The notes under the pieces: model-generated
The model's input: the letters and a program-made list of their open reading frames with translations, nothing else
What the model was told of the DNA's origin: nothing
The model's database searches: none
Shown: positions 25,090-33,655 of the stretch, piece by piece
Numbering within the stretch: the stretch's first letter is position 1
How the letters are laid out: each line of letters opens with the position of its first letter
Made by a program: the position numbers and the translations under genes
NCBI RefSeq assembly: GCF_017114945.1
Contig: NZ_JABXKQ010000116.1
Span: forward strand, 55,758-119,757
Direction: 5' to 3'
Origin: Nostoc sp. JL34
Lineage (GTDB): Bacteria > Cyanobacteriota > Cyanobacteriia > Cyanobacteriales > Nostocaceae
Length of the DNA: 64,000 nt

Positions 25090-26049
25090 TTAGCCACCCC
25101 AAATTTTCTCTAAAACTGCATTTGGTGAAATATCCGCCGTTTTTCCCGTGGGAGACGCGATGGCCAGAAATTTATCGTTTTTCGGCAACAACTGAGCTGG
25201 ATCGGTGGGCCCAAATAAGGCGATGGTATAAGTTTGGACTGCAACACTTAGTTGTAGTGCCGCATTATCAGTAGACAACATCAAATTTGCCCCGGCTATT
25301 ATAGCAGTTAACTTGCCAATATCATCTGGGGCAGTCACCTTGATATCTGGAGAAGACCCCAGAAGCGATCGCACAAACTGCTCATCGTCAGTTCCCTTAA
25401 TCACCACCACAGGCAGATCCGGCTGCTTGTCTTGGAAGCCTTGAATAATTTGATGCCAACTTTCAACAGGGTAGATTTTATCCGGTTCTTTAGCCTGGGA
25501 TAACTGGCCAGAACCGGCATGAATCAAGATATAGCCTGTTTCATGAACCCCTAAACGTTTTTGTTCCTTTTGTGCCCACTCAATATCTGGTTTTGGCACA
25601 TTTACTGCCAACTCTGGGACAGGGCTATTTATTTCCAATGGTTGCAGCAAATCGTGATATAATGCCGCCGCATACTGGGATGCTTTAAATGGCACAGCGT
25701 GGGTCAGAAAACCCGATCCTTTGCCTTGGTAGCCAATGCGTATAGGAATTCCCGTCAACCAGAGTAAAAGACCCACCAACCAATTTTGCTTAACAGCAAT
25801 GGCAACATCGTATTCGCGATCGCGAATTGTGCCCACTAAATTACCCCAATCTGCCAGACTGTTACGGTCTTTAAAATCAAAGTTCAGTACCTCGTGAACC
25901 GACTTGCTCACTCGGTAGGCAGCCTTTGACCGGGGTTCAACAACGACATCTATCTGAGCGTTAGGGTAATGGCGCTTCAGGTCATCTAGAGTCGGAAAGA
26001 AGAGAATTTGGTCGCCAATTCCGCCAGGTACAAGGGCTACTACTCGCAT
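25090..26049 (-). CDS. Glycosyltransferase family 9 (heptosyltransferase-like)
   Basis: Protein of 319 residues. It has the ADP-heptose transferase pattern: GGIGDQILFFPTLDDLKRHY at the N-terminus, a YILIHAGSGQLSQAKEPDKI central loop, and the GANLMLSTDNAALQLSVAV plus ALFGPTDPAQLLP nucleotide-sugar site near the C-terminus. It likely adds a sugar to lipopolysaccharide or another surface glycan; the exact sugar is unknown. It is divergent from ispD, with 69 bp between the start codons. Confidence 0.85.
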   Translation of the reverse strand: MRVVALVPGGIGDQILFFPTLDDLKRHYPNAQIDVVVEPRSKAAYRVSKSVHEVLNFDFKDRNSLADWGNLVGTIRDREYDVAIAVKQNWLVGLLLWLTGIPIRIGYQGKGSGFLTHAVPFKASQYAAALYHDLLQPLEINSPVPELAVNVPKPDIEWAQKEQKRLGVHETGYILIHAGSGQLSQAKEPDKIYPVESWHQIIQGFQDKQPDLPVVVIKGTDDEQFVRSLLGSSPDIKVTAPDDIGKLTAIIAGANLMLSTDNAALQLSVAVQTYTIALFGPTDPAQLLPKNDKFLAIASPTGKTADISPNAVLEKIWGG

Positions 26050-26118
26050 AATATTTATTGACGCTTACTCGCTCCCTATTTTAGGGGAAAATATATAGCT
26101 TAAAGATTGAGGAATTCT

Positions 26119-26802
26119 GTGTATTTACTAATTCCAGCTGCGGGAATCGGAAAAAGAATGGGGAGTAACCGTAATAAACTCCTGCTACTCGTGCGATCGC
26201 AACCAATTATTGCTTGGACTTTATTAGCCGCAGAAGCCGCCAGTACAATCAGTTGGATCGGGATTATTTCTCAGTCTACCGATTGGCCGGAGTTCAAAGC
26301 AATTATCGCCGATCTGAAGCTGACTAAACCAGTAGAATTCATTCAAGGTGGCTCCACCCGCCAAGAATCTGTTTACAATGGCTTACAATCTCTGCCAGTA
26401 GCCGCAGAACAAGTGTTGATTCACGATGGCGCCAGATGCCTCGCCACACCAGATTTATTTAACTCTTGTGCCGAGGCCATTCGCCACTGTCCTGGTTTAA
26501 TTGCTGGTGTACCCGTTAAAGACACGATCAAAGTTGTCGATGAACAAGGCATAATTCAAGAAACACCCGACAGACGACAACTATGGGCGGCACAAACTCC
26601 CCAAGGATTTGATGTCAAGTTGTTGAAACAGTGCCATGCTGAAGGAGTCCGTCAAGGTTGGGAAGTAACAGACGATGCTGCTTTATTTGAAAAGTGCGGC
26701 ATCGAAGTCAGAATTGTTGAGGGAGAGGAGACAAATTTAAAAGTCACCACTCCACAAGATTTAGCGATCGCAGAATTTATTCTCACAACTAGAGGCTTTT
26801 GA
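26119..26802 (+). CDS. ispD: 2-C-methyl-D-erythritol 4-phosphate cytidylyltransferase
   Basis: Third-stage enzyme of the MEP isoprenoid pathway (CTP + MEP to CDP-ME), 227 residues. The start YLLIPAAGIGKRMGSNRNK is the CTP-binding glycine-rich loop. Later come HDGARCLATPDL, then VPVKDTIKVVDE and WAAQTPQGF. I chose GTG 26119 over TTG 26107 because a TGAGG ribosome-binding site sits six bases before it and overlaps the TTG. With ispG at 32 kb it feeds the carotenoid genes at 41-43 kb. Confidence 0.93.
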   Translation: MYLLIPAAGIGKRMGSNRNKLLLLVRSQPIIAWTLLAAEAASTISWIGIISQSTDWPEFKAIIADLKLTKPVEFIQGGSTRQESVYNGLQSLPVAAEQVLIHDGARCLATPDLFNSCAEAIRHCPGLIAGVPVKDTIKVVDEQGIIQETPDRRQLWAAQTPQGFDVKLLKQCHAEGVRQGWEVTDDAALFEKCGIEVRIVEGEETNLKVTTPQDLAIAEFILTTRGF

Positions 26803-26938
26803 GGGAAAGATCAGGAGGAGAGGAAACAACTCTCCGTATAATTTTGATATATTTTGCGTATTAGTATATAATGCCACACACCTATTAATTATCAGGTGTA
26901 CATTGTTCAATTCTCAATGCCCAATGCCCAATGACTAA

Positions 26939-27487
26939 ATGATTACAGCCACAGCGACGAAGATAGAAGCAATTCTCTATTTAAAGGGTAAACCCTTGTC
27001 GCTCGGCGAAATCGCCGAGTATGCCGCGTGCGATCGCGCCACTGTCAAAGAAGGCATAATTGAACTCATGGACAACTATGCCCACCGAGATAGCGCCCTA
27101 GAGGTAATAGAAACCCCAGATGGGTACAGTTTGCAACTCCGGTCTGATTTTCATGACTTGGTGCAAACTATGATACCAGTAGAATTGGGTGTAGGTGCAT
27201 TGCGGACTTTGGCCGCGATCGCTCTCAATAGTCCCATACTCCAGAGCGACTTGATTAACCTGCGCGGTTCAGGGGTATATCAACATGTTCCAGAACTTGT
27301 CGAACTTGGTTTCATCCGCAAGCGCCGAGACAGCGATTCTCGCTCCTACTCGCTCCAAGTAACGCCAAAATTTCATCAGTATTTCCAAATCGAACAACTC
27401 CCGCAAATACTTTCCAACAGCCAGAAGGAAGAACAACTAGAATTAGAACTAGAACTAGAACTAGAACTAAAGGGAGTAGGGGGATGA
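26939..27487 (+). CDS. scpB: Segregation and condensation protein B
   Basis: Partner of ScpA and SMC in chromosome condensation, 182 residues, with two winged-helix domains. It contains IEAILYLKGKPLSLGEIAEY, TPDGYSLQLRSDFHDLV, RTLAAIALNSPILQSDLINL and FIRKRRDSDSRSYSLQVTP, the ScpB signatures. The C-terminus is a run of Leu-Glu dipeptides (EQLELELELELELK) encoded by repeats of GAACTA. The 27-kb position has no scpA nearby. Heptamer units (CCCAATG) lie directly upstream. Confidence 0.9.
   Translation: MITATATKIEAILYLKGKPLSLGEIAEYAACDRATVKEGIIELMDNYAHRDSALEVIETPDGYSLQLRSDFHDLVQTMIPVELGVGALRTLAAIALNSPILQSDLINLRGSGVYQHVPELVELGFIRKRRDSDSRSYSLQVTPKFHQYFQIEQLPQILSNSQKEEQLELELELELELKGVGG
27430..27472 (+). 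repeat. GAACTA hexanucleotide microsatellite at the scpB 3' end
   Basis: Five to six tandem copies of GAACTA/GAATTA encode a (Leu-Glu)n tail. Because the unit is a multiple of three, copy-number change would alter tail length without a frameshift. Confidence 0.85.
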
Positions 27488-27590
27488 GGGAGATGAGAGG
27501 GACAAAGGGGAATTATTGAACAAGTCTCTTCCTTGTCTACCCCCCTGTTCCTTATCTCCCTACTCCCTACTCCATGCCCAATGCTCTCTT
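27483..27590. repeat. STRR tract after scpB
   Basis: GGGATGAGGGAGATGAGAGG is followed by opposite-sense CTCCCTACTCCCTACTCC and ATGCCCAATG units. Confidence 0.75.
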
Positions 27591-27675
27591 AACGATCTTA
27601 ATACCCGTGGTGAATGCGCTACCCTTATACTATGGTTTAGAGTAGAGTTAGCAATTAAGCTAAATAAAACTGCCA

Positions 27676-28023
27676 ATGGTGTTTAATCCTGACTTTTTGA
27701 ATGACAACTCTGAGGAACACCCTAATCAACTTCTTTCCGACCACTCTGAGGAATACCCTAATCAGTTACTCAAATATCTACAGCATCAGTCTCCTGATGT
27801 TTTAGCAAGGATTGCTCAGTCTGCTAGCCCCGAAATTAAACAAATCATCTCGCAAAATGTCCAAGGGCTAGTAGGAATGCTCCCGGCAGAAAATTTCAAC
27901 GTGCAAATCACAACAGATCGGGAGAACTTAGCTGGGCTTTTAGCGTCGGCCATGATGACGGGGTATTTTCTGCGCCAGATGGAACAAAGAATGCAGTTAG
28001 AGCATTTGTCTAATGGTCAATAA
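27676..28023 (+). CDS. DUF760 family protein with an N-terminal tandem duplication
   Basis: Protein of 115 residues. LLKYLQHQSPDVLARIAQSA followed by GMLPAENFNVQITTDRENLA and GLLASAMMTGYFLRQMEQRM is the DUF760 core, found in cyanobacteria and plastids with no known function. A 36-bp tandem duplication (27707-27778) gives two copies of a 12-residue unit, SEEHPNQLLSDH and SEEYPNQLLKYL. Two to three codon differences between the copies show it is not brand new. Confidence 0.8.
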   Translation: MVFNPDFLNDNSEEHPNQLLSDHSEEYPNQLLKYLQHQSPDVLARIAQSASPEIKQIISQNVQGLVGMLPAENFNVQITTDRENLAGLLASAMMTGYFLRQMEQRMQLEHLSNGQ

Positions 28024-28073
28024 TCAATAGTCAGTAGTCAAACATTCTGGGACTATTGACTATTGACTATTGA
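28024..28073. repeat. STRR tract (TAGTCAA/GACTATT units)
   Basis: CAATAGTCAGTAGTCAAAC and GACTATTGACTATTGACTAC oppose each other around a short spacer. The tract lies between convergent genes and may fold as a bidirectional terminator. Confidence 0.75.
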
Positions 28074-29282
28074 CTACTTCCTTTCAGGATAAGCTCCTGA
28101 TTTTACTTTGAAGGTTTGAATTTTACCGCTGCGGTTGACTTCGAGCGTTAAAATGTCTCCAACTTTGCTAGACTCTACCAGCCTTTGAACTTGGGCTGAG
28201 ATTTTGACTGGTTTACCGTTAACTTTTTGAATCACGTCTCCAGGAAGCAGTCCTCCACGCTTGGCTGGGGAATCATCTGTGACTCCTTTAATCACAATTC
28301 CAGCATCCTGCTGAATGTTCAGTTGATTTTCTTGATTAATCTGCTGTTTTCTGATGGGAGAAAGGTCTGCCATTTCAATACCCAAGAAGGGATGTTCTAC
28401 ATGCCCTTTGGTAAAAAGTTCATTGGCGATGCGGGCGGCGGTTTCAATGGGGATGGCGAAGCCGAGTCCTTGAGCATCAGCGCGAATGGCAGTGTTAATA
28501 CCAATCACTTCGCCTTGGGCATTTAACAAAGGCCCACCAGAATTACCAGGGTTAATTGCGGCATCAGTTTGGATAAAGCTAACTCGCTTATCTGGGACAC
28601 CAACTTGAGTGCTGGTGCGATCGGTAGCGCTAATGATGCCGATAGTGACAGTATTATCTAAACCCAGAGGATTGCCAATCGCGATCGCCCATTGTCCCGG
28701 CACTAGGTTTTGCGAATTGCCCAGTTTCACTGTCGGCAAATCATTGGCTTTTATTTTCACTACTGCCACATCTGTCACAGAATCAACTCCTACCACCTTC
28801 CCCTCTAGACTTCGACCATCCTTGAGGGTAACTTGTACTGTATCTGTATCTGCCACTACATGAGCGTTAGTGAGTAATTCTCCATCTTCGCTCAAAATAA
28901 ATCCCGATCCTGTACCGCGCTCAATGCGTTCTTGAGGAATTGGTTGCTCATCCTCTCCAAAGAATCGCCGCAAGAGGGGATTTTTTAATGCATCAGAGAT
29001 AGGATTGGCTACTTTGCGAGTGGCATTTATTCTTACCACAGCCGGGCCAACTTTTTGCACTGCCGTCGCAATAAAATTTACATTATCGCCCCCAGTAGCC
29101 CCAATCGCTCCATTCGGTGAATTAGGAACTACGGATTCTGGAGGTGAAGCCATTGTGACATTTTTTAACTGTTGGAACGAGCGATTTTGTGGCAGGAGAT
29201 AGCGACTGCCAAACAAACCTGCACCACCGCCAATCACCAGTAAAAACACATAAACCGCCAGTTGCTTTAAGGATAACTTCAT
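28074..29282 (-). CDS. HtrA/Deg family serine protease (HhoA/HhoB-like)
   Basis: Periplasmic or thylakoid-lumen protease-chaperone, 402 residues. A signal anchor at about 7-25 is followed by a trypsin-like domain with His in LLTNAHVVADTDT, Asp in VTDVAVVKI and Ser in NPGNSGGPLLN. One PDZ domain at about 305-395 (GIVIKGVTDDSPAKRGGLLP) follows. Start ATG 29282 gives MKLSLKQLAVYVF; the upstream ATG at 29306 adds eight residues. Which of the three cyanobacterial Deg paralogues this is cannot be fixed from sequence alone. Confidence 0.92.
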   Translation of the reverse strand: MKLSLKQLAVYVFLLVIGGGAGLFGSRYLLPQNRSFQQLKNVTMASPPESVVPNSPNGAIGATGGDNVNFIATAVQKVGPAVVRINATRKVANPISDALKNPLLRRFFGEDEQPIPQERIERGTGSGFILSEDGELLTNAHVVADTDTVQVTLKDGRSLEGKVVGVDSVTDVAVVKIKANDLPTVKLGNSQNLVPGQWAIAIGNPLGLDNTVTIGIISATDRTSTQVGVPDKRVSFIQTDAAINPGNSGGPLLNAQGEVIGINTAIRADAQGLGFAIPIETAARIANELFTKGHVEHPFLGIEMADLSPIRKQQINQENQLNIQQDAGIVIKGVTDDSPAKRGGLLPGDVIQKVNGKPVKISAQVQRLVESSKVGDILTLEVNRSGKIQTFKVKSGAYPERK

Positions 29283-29489
29283 AATCTTTATGCTCAAGGA
29301 CAGCAATGCAGTTGCTAATTTCTAAGTGTAGTCAAGCTAACGGCAAGTGGACAGATCAATTTACGAGAAATTGGGGATTGGGGATTGGGCATGATTATTC
29401 TCCCTTGTCTTCTTAGTTCCTAGTTCTAGTCCCCAATCCCCTCTGTTCCCATCTAAAATCTAAAGTTAATGCGCTCTTGACGTGTATAC

Positions 29490-30383
29490 ATGACTTTACT
29501 CTTTCGTCAACTGTTTCTCTGTAGCTTAGTTAGCGCCTTGGGCCTAGTAAGCGTACTGCCATACTCGAACAGTGTTAACGCTGCTGTAGGTGGTTGCCCA
29601 ACTCCAGCCTTATCTCGCTTCCAACGCCATAAGGTTGTTCGTGGCGAAACTTTGGAGAGCATAGCGCAGCGCTACAATCTCATTCCGACAACTATTATTG
29701 GCATGAATCCAGCTTTGCAGAACGGTGCAGCTGCCGCCGTTGGTAGTGTACTTCAAATTCCTCCCTACAATGGGATTGTAGTCGAAGTGCCTCGCGGTGA
29801 AACTTGGCGACAAGTGGCGGCACAATACAAAGTTCGTGCTGATAACCTTTTTGAGGTGAATGGCTGCCAACAAAACCCCAGAATCGTGTTTGTTCCGGGG
29901 GTAAATTGGTCGCCCAATGGCGTTGTAACTAAGTCTCCTTTACCAAGTGATGCAGGTACACCAAACCGTGCATCGCTGTCTGGATATCCTTTAGCACAAG
30001 TGGCAACTGTGGGATTAGCTTACGGCTGGCAAATTAATCCTACGACAGGTGAAGTTTTCTTCCACAGTGGTGTTGACTTATTATCACCAGTTGGTAGTAA
30101 TGTGCTAGCGATCGCACCTGGAACTGTAGCCTTTGCCAGCGATCAAGGTTCTTATGGCAAATTGGTGATTATTAACCACAGTGGCGGATTTCAAAGCCGC
30201 TACGCCCAGCTTGACAGTATCAAAGTTACTGTTGGTCAACAAGTGAAAAAAGGAGACTTACTAGGAACAGTAGGCACTAGTGGAAAACCAACATCCACTC
30301 AACCGCATCTCCATTTTGAAGTGCGTTCTAGCTCATCTCTGGGTTGGGTAGCACAAGATCCCAAAGCTTATTTGAAGAAATGA
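29490..30383 (+). CDS. LysM and M23 (LytM) domain peptidoglycan hydrolase
   Basis: Secreted protein of 297 residues. It has a signal peptide (about 1-31, ending NSVNAAVGG), a LysM domain at about 47-92 (HKVVRGETLESIAQRYNLIP), a second LysM at about 97-140, and an M23 peptidase domain at about 178-295. M23 zinc motifs are visible: FHSGVDLLSPVGSNV (H-x3-D) and QPHLHFEVR (HxH). It probably cuts peptide crosslinks in the cell wall or activates amidases during septation. Confidence 0.9.
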   Translation: MTLLFRQLFLCSLVSALGLVSVLPYSNSVNAAVGGCPTPALSRFQRHKVVRGETLESIAQRYNLIPTTIIGMNPALQNGAAAAVGSVLQIPPYNGIVVEVPRGETWRQVAAQYKVRADNLFEVNGCQQNPRIVFVPGVNWSPNGVVTKSPLPSDAGTPNRASLSGYPLAQVATVGLAYGWQINPTTGEVFFHSGVDLLSPVGSNVLAIAPGTVAFASDQGSYGKLVIINHSGGFQSRYAQLDSIKVTVGQQVKKGDLLGTVGTSGKPTSTQPHLHFEVRSSSSLGWVAQDPKAYLKK

Positions 30384-30457
30384 GGGAATGGGAGTAGGGA
30401 ATAGCGAATAAGGAATGAGGAAGCAGAAGGAAACTACTAAACCCAATGCCCCATGTC

Positions 30458-31492
30458 CTATGCCCAATTCCCAAATTCGCTAGATTTTACGATATGCATT
30501 CCTGCCTCTGCAAACCTTGTAAATGCTACATCTGCCTGTTCTGTGTAGTCCACAACACCAGGGACAACAACGGGGGAAGTGCAATCTTCTAATAAATAGA
30601 TTTTTTTCGCCAGGGTAACATCTACCTGTTTAATTTCTGTTAATAAATCGTCAATTGTCCAAGCGACACAGTGACTTTTAGCTTGACCACCAATAATTAC
30701 TGCATCATATTCTAAAAGTTGTTTAATCAGGCGCGTGTTCTTTTGAGCGAGTGGACGTTGTTCAAAATCTTCCAACACTTCTGGACGTAAGATGGAATAA
30801 TTTTCTGTTAAAGGATTTTCACCTTTAATTTCAAATTGCGTTTGACTCTGACGCGCAATGCCGTGGAAAAATATCGCTTCTTCTACCGATGAAACTAGAG
30901 CATGACCGATACCGCCCAACATAGAATGATAAGGCCAAACAGTGAGGGGATATTTCCCATCTTGACTGAGTTTCTTAAGGTAATGGTAAGCGTGTTTTTC
31001 TAATAATTCATAATCCCCATTAGTAACACTGTTAGCAACTGCTGGGTTAACTTTCCAGATACCTTGTTCAACATCTGCTGGTGTGATGCTAGTCGCTGCT
31101 GGAGTGGGATGTTCTCCAGCAACGTTCACCCAAAAGATCGGATGGAATATTTGCGTTGCTGTGTGAGTATCTAGAGTTGGTACAATTTTCGTGATTATTC
31201 CCAAGTTTCGATAGATAAACTCAGATAATCTGACGTTATCATCCACCGCTGCATTCCCGGATTTTCCACCTACAAATAATTCAAAGCCGGGAATGCAGAA
31301 GGTATTTTGGACATCAATTAACAGTAAGCAAATGCTGGTTTTATCTAAAGATGCAGGTTTGATATCGTGTTGTTTTGCCCAGATTTCAGCTTCCACAGCA
31401 CGTTCTTGGTAAGGTACCCGCCAGACTTCGCCGACTTTTTCAGGGTTAAAGTACGGGGGAATTGGTAGTTGGGGTGTTATTTGGGTGTTCAT
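30458..31492 (-). CDS. Isochorismatase/nicotinamidase-like cysteine hydrolase
   Basis: Protein of 344 residues, longer than the usual 180-220. The catalytic triad of the cysteine hydrolase superfamily is recognisable: Asp in [15 protein letters not shown], a Lys in [20 protein letters not shown] and the nucleophilic Cys in [16 protein letters not shown]. The extra length is in an N-terminal extension and in inserts around the active site. The substrate is unknown; nicotinamide deamidation is possible but unproven. Confidence 0.8.
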   Translation of the reverse strand: MNTQITPQLPIPPYFNPEKVGEVWRVPYQERAVEAEIWAKQHDIKPASLDKTSICLLLIDVQNTFCIPGFELFVGGKSGNAAVDDNVRLSEFIYRNLGIITKIVPTLDTHTATQIFHPIFWVNVAGEHPTPAATSITPADVEQGIWKVNPAVANSVTNGDYELLEKHAYHYLKKLSQDGKYPLTVWPYHSMLGGIGHALVSSVEEAIFFHGIARQSQTQFEIKGENPLTENYSILRPEVLEDFEQRPLAQKNTRLIKQLLEYDAVIIGGQAKSHCVAWTIDDLLTEIKQVDVTLAKKIYLLEDCTSPVVVPGVVDYTEQADVAFTRFAEAGMHIVKSSEFGNWA

Positions 31493-31565
31493 AATTACAG
31501 CCGCTTTTATTCTGTAATAACATCTATGATTTCAATCCCCAAATTTTCTCAAGTCTAGTGTTGCC

Positions 31566-31679
31566 TTAGTAAACATCATCATGAGAACCCAAGGTCAACA
31601 AAGAAATTACTAATTCCCCTGAATCGGGATGAGGAACAAACTCAACTCGAATAAATCTTGCACTCCATAGCAGCTGCAT
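31566..31679 (-). pseudogene. Internally deleted RelE/ParE (YafQ-like) toxin remnant, 37 codons
   Basis: The 37-codon frame reads MQLLWSARFIRVEFVPHPDS and ends GELVISLLTLGSHDDVY. The start resembles the beginning of cyanobacterial RelE/ParE toxins (xQIxWSxxFxR), and the end resembles their final strands (LLEIGTHDEVY). About 50-55 central residues, with the catalytic region, would be missing. Its ATG overlaps the antitoxin stop in TGATG, as in intact toxin-antitoxin operons. It may be a dead toxin or an unrelated small protein; I favour the former. Confidence 0.6.
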
Positions 31680-31897
31680 CAATCATCTAACTCCGCCATT
31701 AAATCAGCAACAGTTCCACTACGTACTTCCCCTTTAGCATAAGCTTCACGAGCTTCTGCAACAGCCTTTAATAAGTCATCCCGTCGCTGTTGCTTGAGGC
31801 GCTTTTGGATAATATCTACAAGAATAGCCTGAGCTTCTGGATCTAATGCTTCTACTGCTTCTATGGCTTTCTGGAATATAGATGTTTTTTCTAGCAT
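31679..31897 (-). CDS. Small antitoxin-like protein
   Basis: Protein of 72 residues, all helical and charged. It reads MLEKTSIFQKAIEAVEALDP, then EAQAILVDIIQKRLKQQRRD, ending GTVADLMAELDD. It resembles antitoxins paired with RelE/ParE toxins in cyanobacteria (EAVEALPxxEQxxLVxIIxxRL). The last base of its stop codon is shared with the toxin-remnant start, so the pair is translationally coupled. If the toxin is dead, the antitoxin may be free to act on other loci or is a relic. GCGATCGC sites flank the promoter region. Confidence 0.65.
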   Translation of the reverse strand: MLEKTSIFQKAIEAVEALDPEAQAILVDIIQKRLKQQRRDDLLKAVAEAREAYAKGEVRSGTVADLMAELDD

Positions 31898-32049
31898 GGG
31901 AGTTAAAGCATTTAGTGATAAGTCTAATTTAGCTGGTGGTAGGGGCGATCGCTTTACTTAATAGTATATTTGTATTATGAAAACATAAATTTAGCGATCG
32001 CACTCAAGCTACTCACTTAAAAATCTTTTTAAGTAATATATCTTTACAA

Positions 32050-32136
32050 ATGAGCAAAATTCTTCAAATGCTCTTAATTTCTTTGCCTGTATTATTTTCC
32101 ATTTTTTTCTATACTAATCGTCCAAAAAAGCGCTAG
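32050..32136 (+). CDS. Possible 28-residue membrane peptide upstream of ispG
   Basis: A short frame reads MSKILQMLLISLPVLFSIFF and ends YTNRPKKR: one hydrophobic span then a positive tail, the layout of small thylakoid or inner-membrane peptides. It has no clear ribosome-binding site (TATCTTTACAA before the ATG). I do not recognise it as any of the known Psb/Pet/Psa small subunits. It could be a chance frame in the AT-rich ispG leader. Confidence 0.3.
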   Translation: MSKILQMLLISLPVLFSIFFYTNRPKKR

Positions 32137-32208
32137 CTGTGGCAATCTGGGAAACAGAGATTTATTAAATCTGATATTTGAGCAACAGCAAATTTACCTA
32201 ATCAGGTT

Positions 32209-33435
32209 ATGCAAACTCTGCCCACAGTAAACACTTCAAGCATCACATCACCTCAAGCCACCTTTGATACAACTATCAAGCGGCGTAAAACCCGCCCTGT
32301 AAAGGTGGGAAATGTCACCATTGGCGGCGGCTACCCCGTTGTAGTGCAGTCAATGATTAACGAAGACACCCTTGATATTGATGGTTCCGTGGCTGGTATT
32401 CGTCGTCTGCATGAAATTGGCTGCGAAATTGTCCGCGTCACCGTGCCAAGCATGGCTCATGCTAAAGCTTTAGGGGAAATTAAACAAAAATTAATTAAAA
32501 CTTACCAAGACGTGCCAGTAGTGGCTGATGTCCATCACAATGGGCTGAAAATCGCCGTAGAAGTTGCCAAGCACATAGAGAAAGTACGGATTAATCCGGG
32601 TTTGTATGTGTTTGAAAAGCCAAACATCAATCGAACTGAATATACCAAAAGCGAATTTGACGAAATTGGCGATAAAATTCGCGAAACCTTAGAACCTCTG
32701 GTAGTTTCTTTGCGCGATCAAGGTAAATCGATGCGAATTGGGGTAAATCACGGTTCTCTTGCTGAGAGGATGCTATTTACTTACGGTGACACCCCCGAAG
32801 GAATGGTGGAATCTGCTATAGAATTCATCCGCATCTGTGAATCTTTGGATTTCCGCAACTTGGTAGTTTCCATGAAAGCCTCACGAGTCCCGGTGATGAT
32901 AGCCGCCTATCGCCTCATCGCCAAACGCATGGATGAACTGGGTATGGACTACCCGCTACATTTAGGCGTTACGGAAGCCGGTGATGGCGAATACGGGCGA
33001 ATTAAATCCACAGCAGGTATTGCCACGTTACTTGCTGATGGCATTGGCGATACAATCCGCGTCTCACTTACAGAAGCACCAGAAAAAGAAATTCCCGTCT
33101 GCTATAGCATTCTCCAAGCTTTGGGATTGCGAAAAACGATGGTGGAATACGTCGCTTGTCCTTCCTGTGGACGCACTTTGTTTAATCTAGAGGAAGTGCT
33201 GCACAAAGTCCGGGAAGCCACAAAACACTTAACTGGGCTAGACATTGCAGTTATGGGTTGTATTGTCAATGGCCCAGGAGAAATGGCAGATGCTGACTAT
33301 GGTTATGTTGGCAAAACACCTGGTTATATTTCTTTGTATCGTGGTCGAGAAGAAATTAAAAAAGTCCCAGAAGATAAAGGTGTAGAGGAATTAATTAACC
33401 TCATTAAGGCAGATGAACGCTGGATAGAACCTTAA
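32209..33435 (+). CDS. ispG: 4-hydroxy-3-methylbut-2-enyl diphosphate synthase (ferredoxin-type)
   Basis: Iron-sulfur enzyme of the MEP pathway making HMBPP from MEcPP, 408 residues. The TIM-barrel part begins [20 protein letters not shown], with VVADVHHNG and RINPGL motifs. The [4Fe-4S] ligands are in [14 protein letters not shown] (two Cys) and [16 protein letters not shown] (third Cys). In cyanobacteria electrons come from ferredoxin. The length matches the short bacterial/cyanobacterial form without the plastid-type insert. Its product supplies the carotenoid genes at 41-43 kb. Confidence 0.95.
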   Translation: MQTLPTVNTSSITSPQATFDTTIKRRKTRPVKVGNVTIGGGYPVVVQSMINEDTLDIDGSVAGIRRLHEIGCEIVRVTVPSMAHAKALGEIKQKLIKTYQDVPVVADVHHNGLKIAVEVAKHIEKVRINPGLYVFEKPNINRTEYTKSEFDEIGDKIRETLEPLVVSLRDQGKSMRIGVNHGSLAERMLFTYGDTPEGMVESAIEFIRICESLDFRNLVVSMKASRVPVMIAAYRLIAKRMDELGMDYPLHLGVTEAGDGEYGRIKSTAGIATLLADGIGDTIRVSLTEAPEKEIPVCYSILQALGLRKTMVEYVACPSCGRTLFNLEEVLHKVREATKHLTGLDIAVMGCIVNGPGEMADADYGYVGKTPGYISLYRGREEIKKVPEDKGVEELINLIKADERWIEP

Positions 33436-33510
33436 AGTGGCTATGGGGAAGGGGCAGGGGAAGCAGGGGGAGATAAGGAGAATAACCAATCCCCAATGCC
33501 CCATACCCAA
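33436..33510. repeat. STRR tract between ispG and the Ctp protease gene
   Basis: GGGGAAGGGGCAGGGGAAGC and CCCCAATGCCCCATACCC units. Confidence 0.7.
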
Positions 33511-33655
33511 AAACTTTGTATCTTTTAACCACCAAGGTCGCCTGATTGTCAAGTATTTTGTTTAAATTAAGAATACATACTCGGTCTGTACAGTGGTAGC
33601 CTGTGTTAGATTGAGCATACTGACTATAAATTTTCCCTCTGACGCAGCTGTCATT

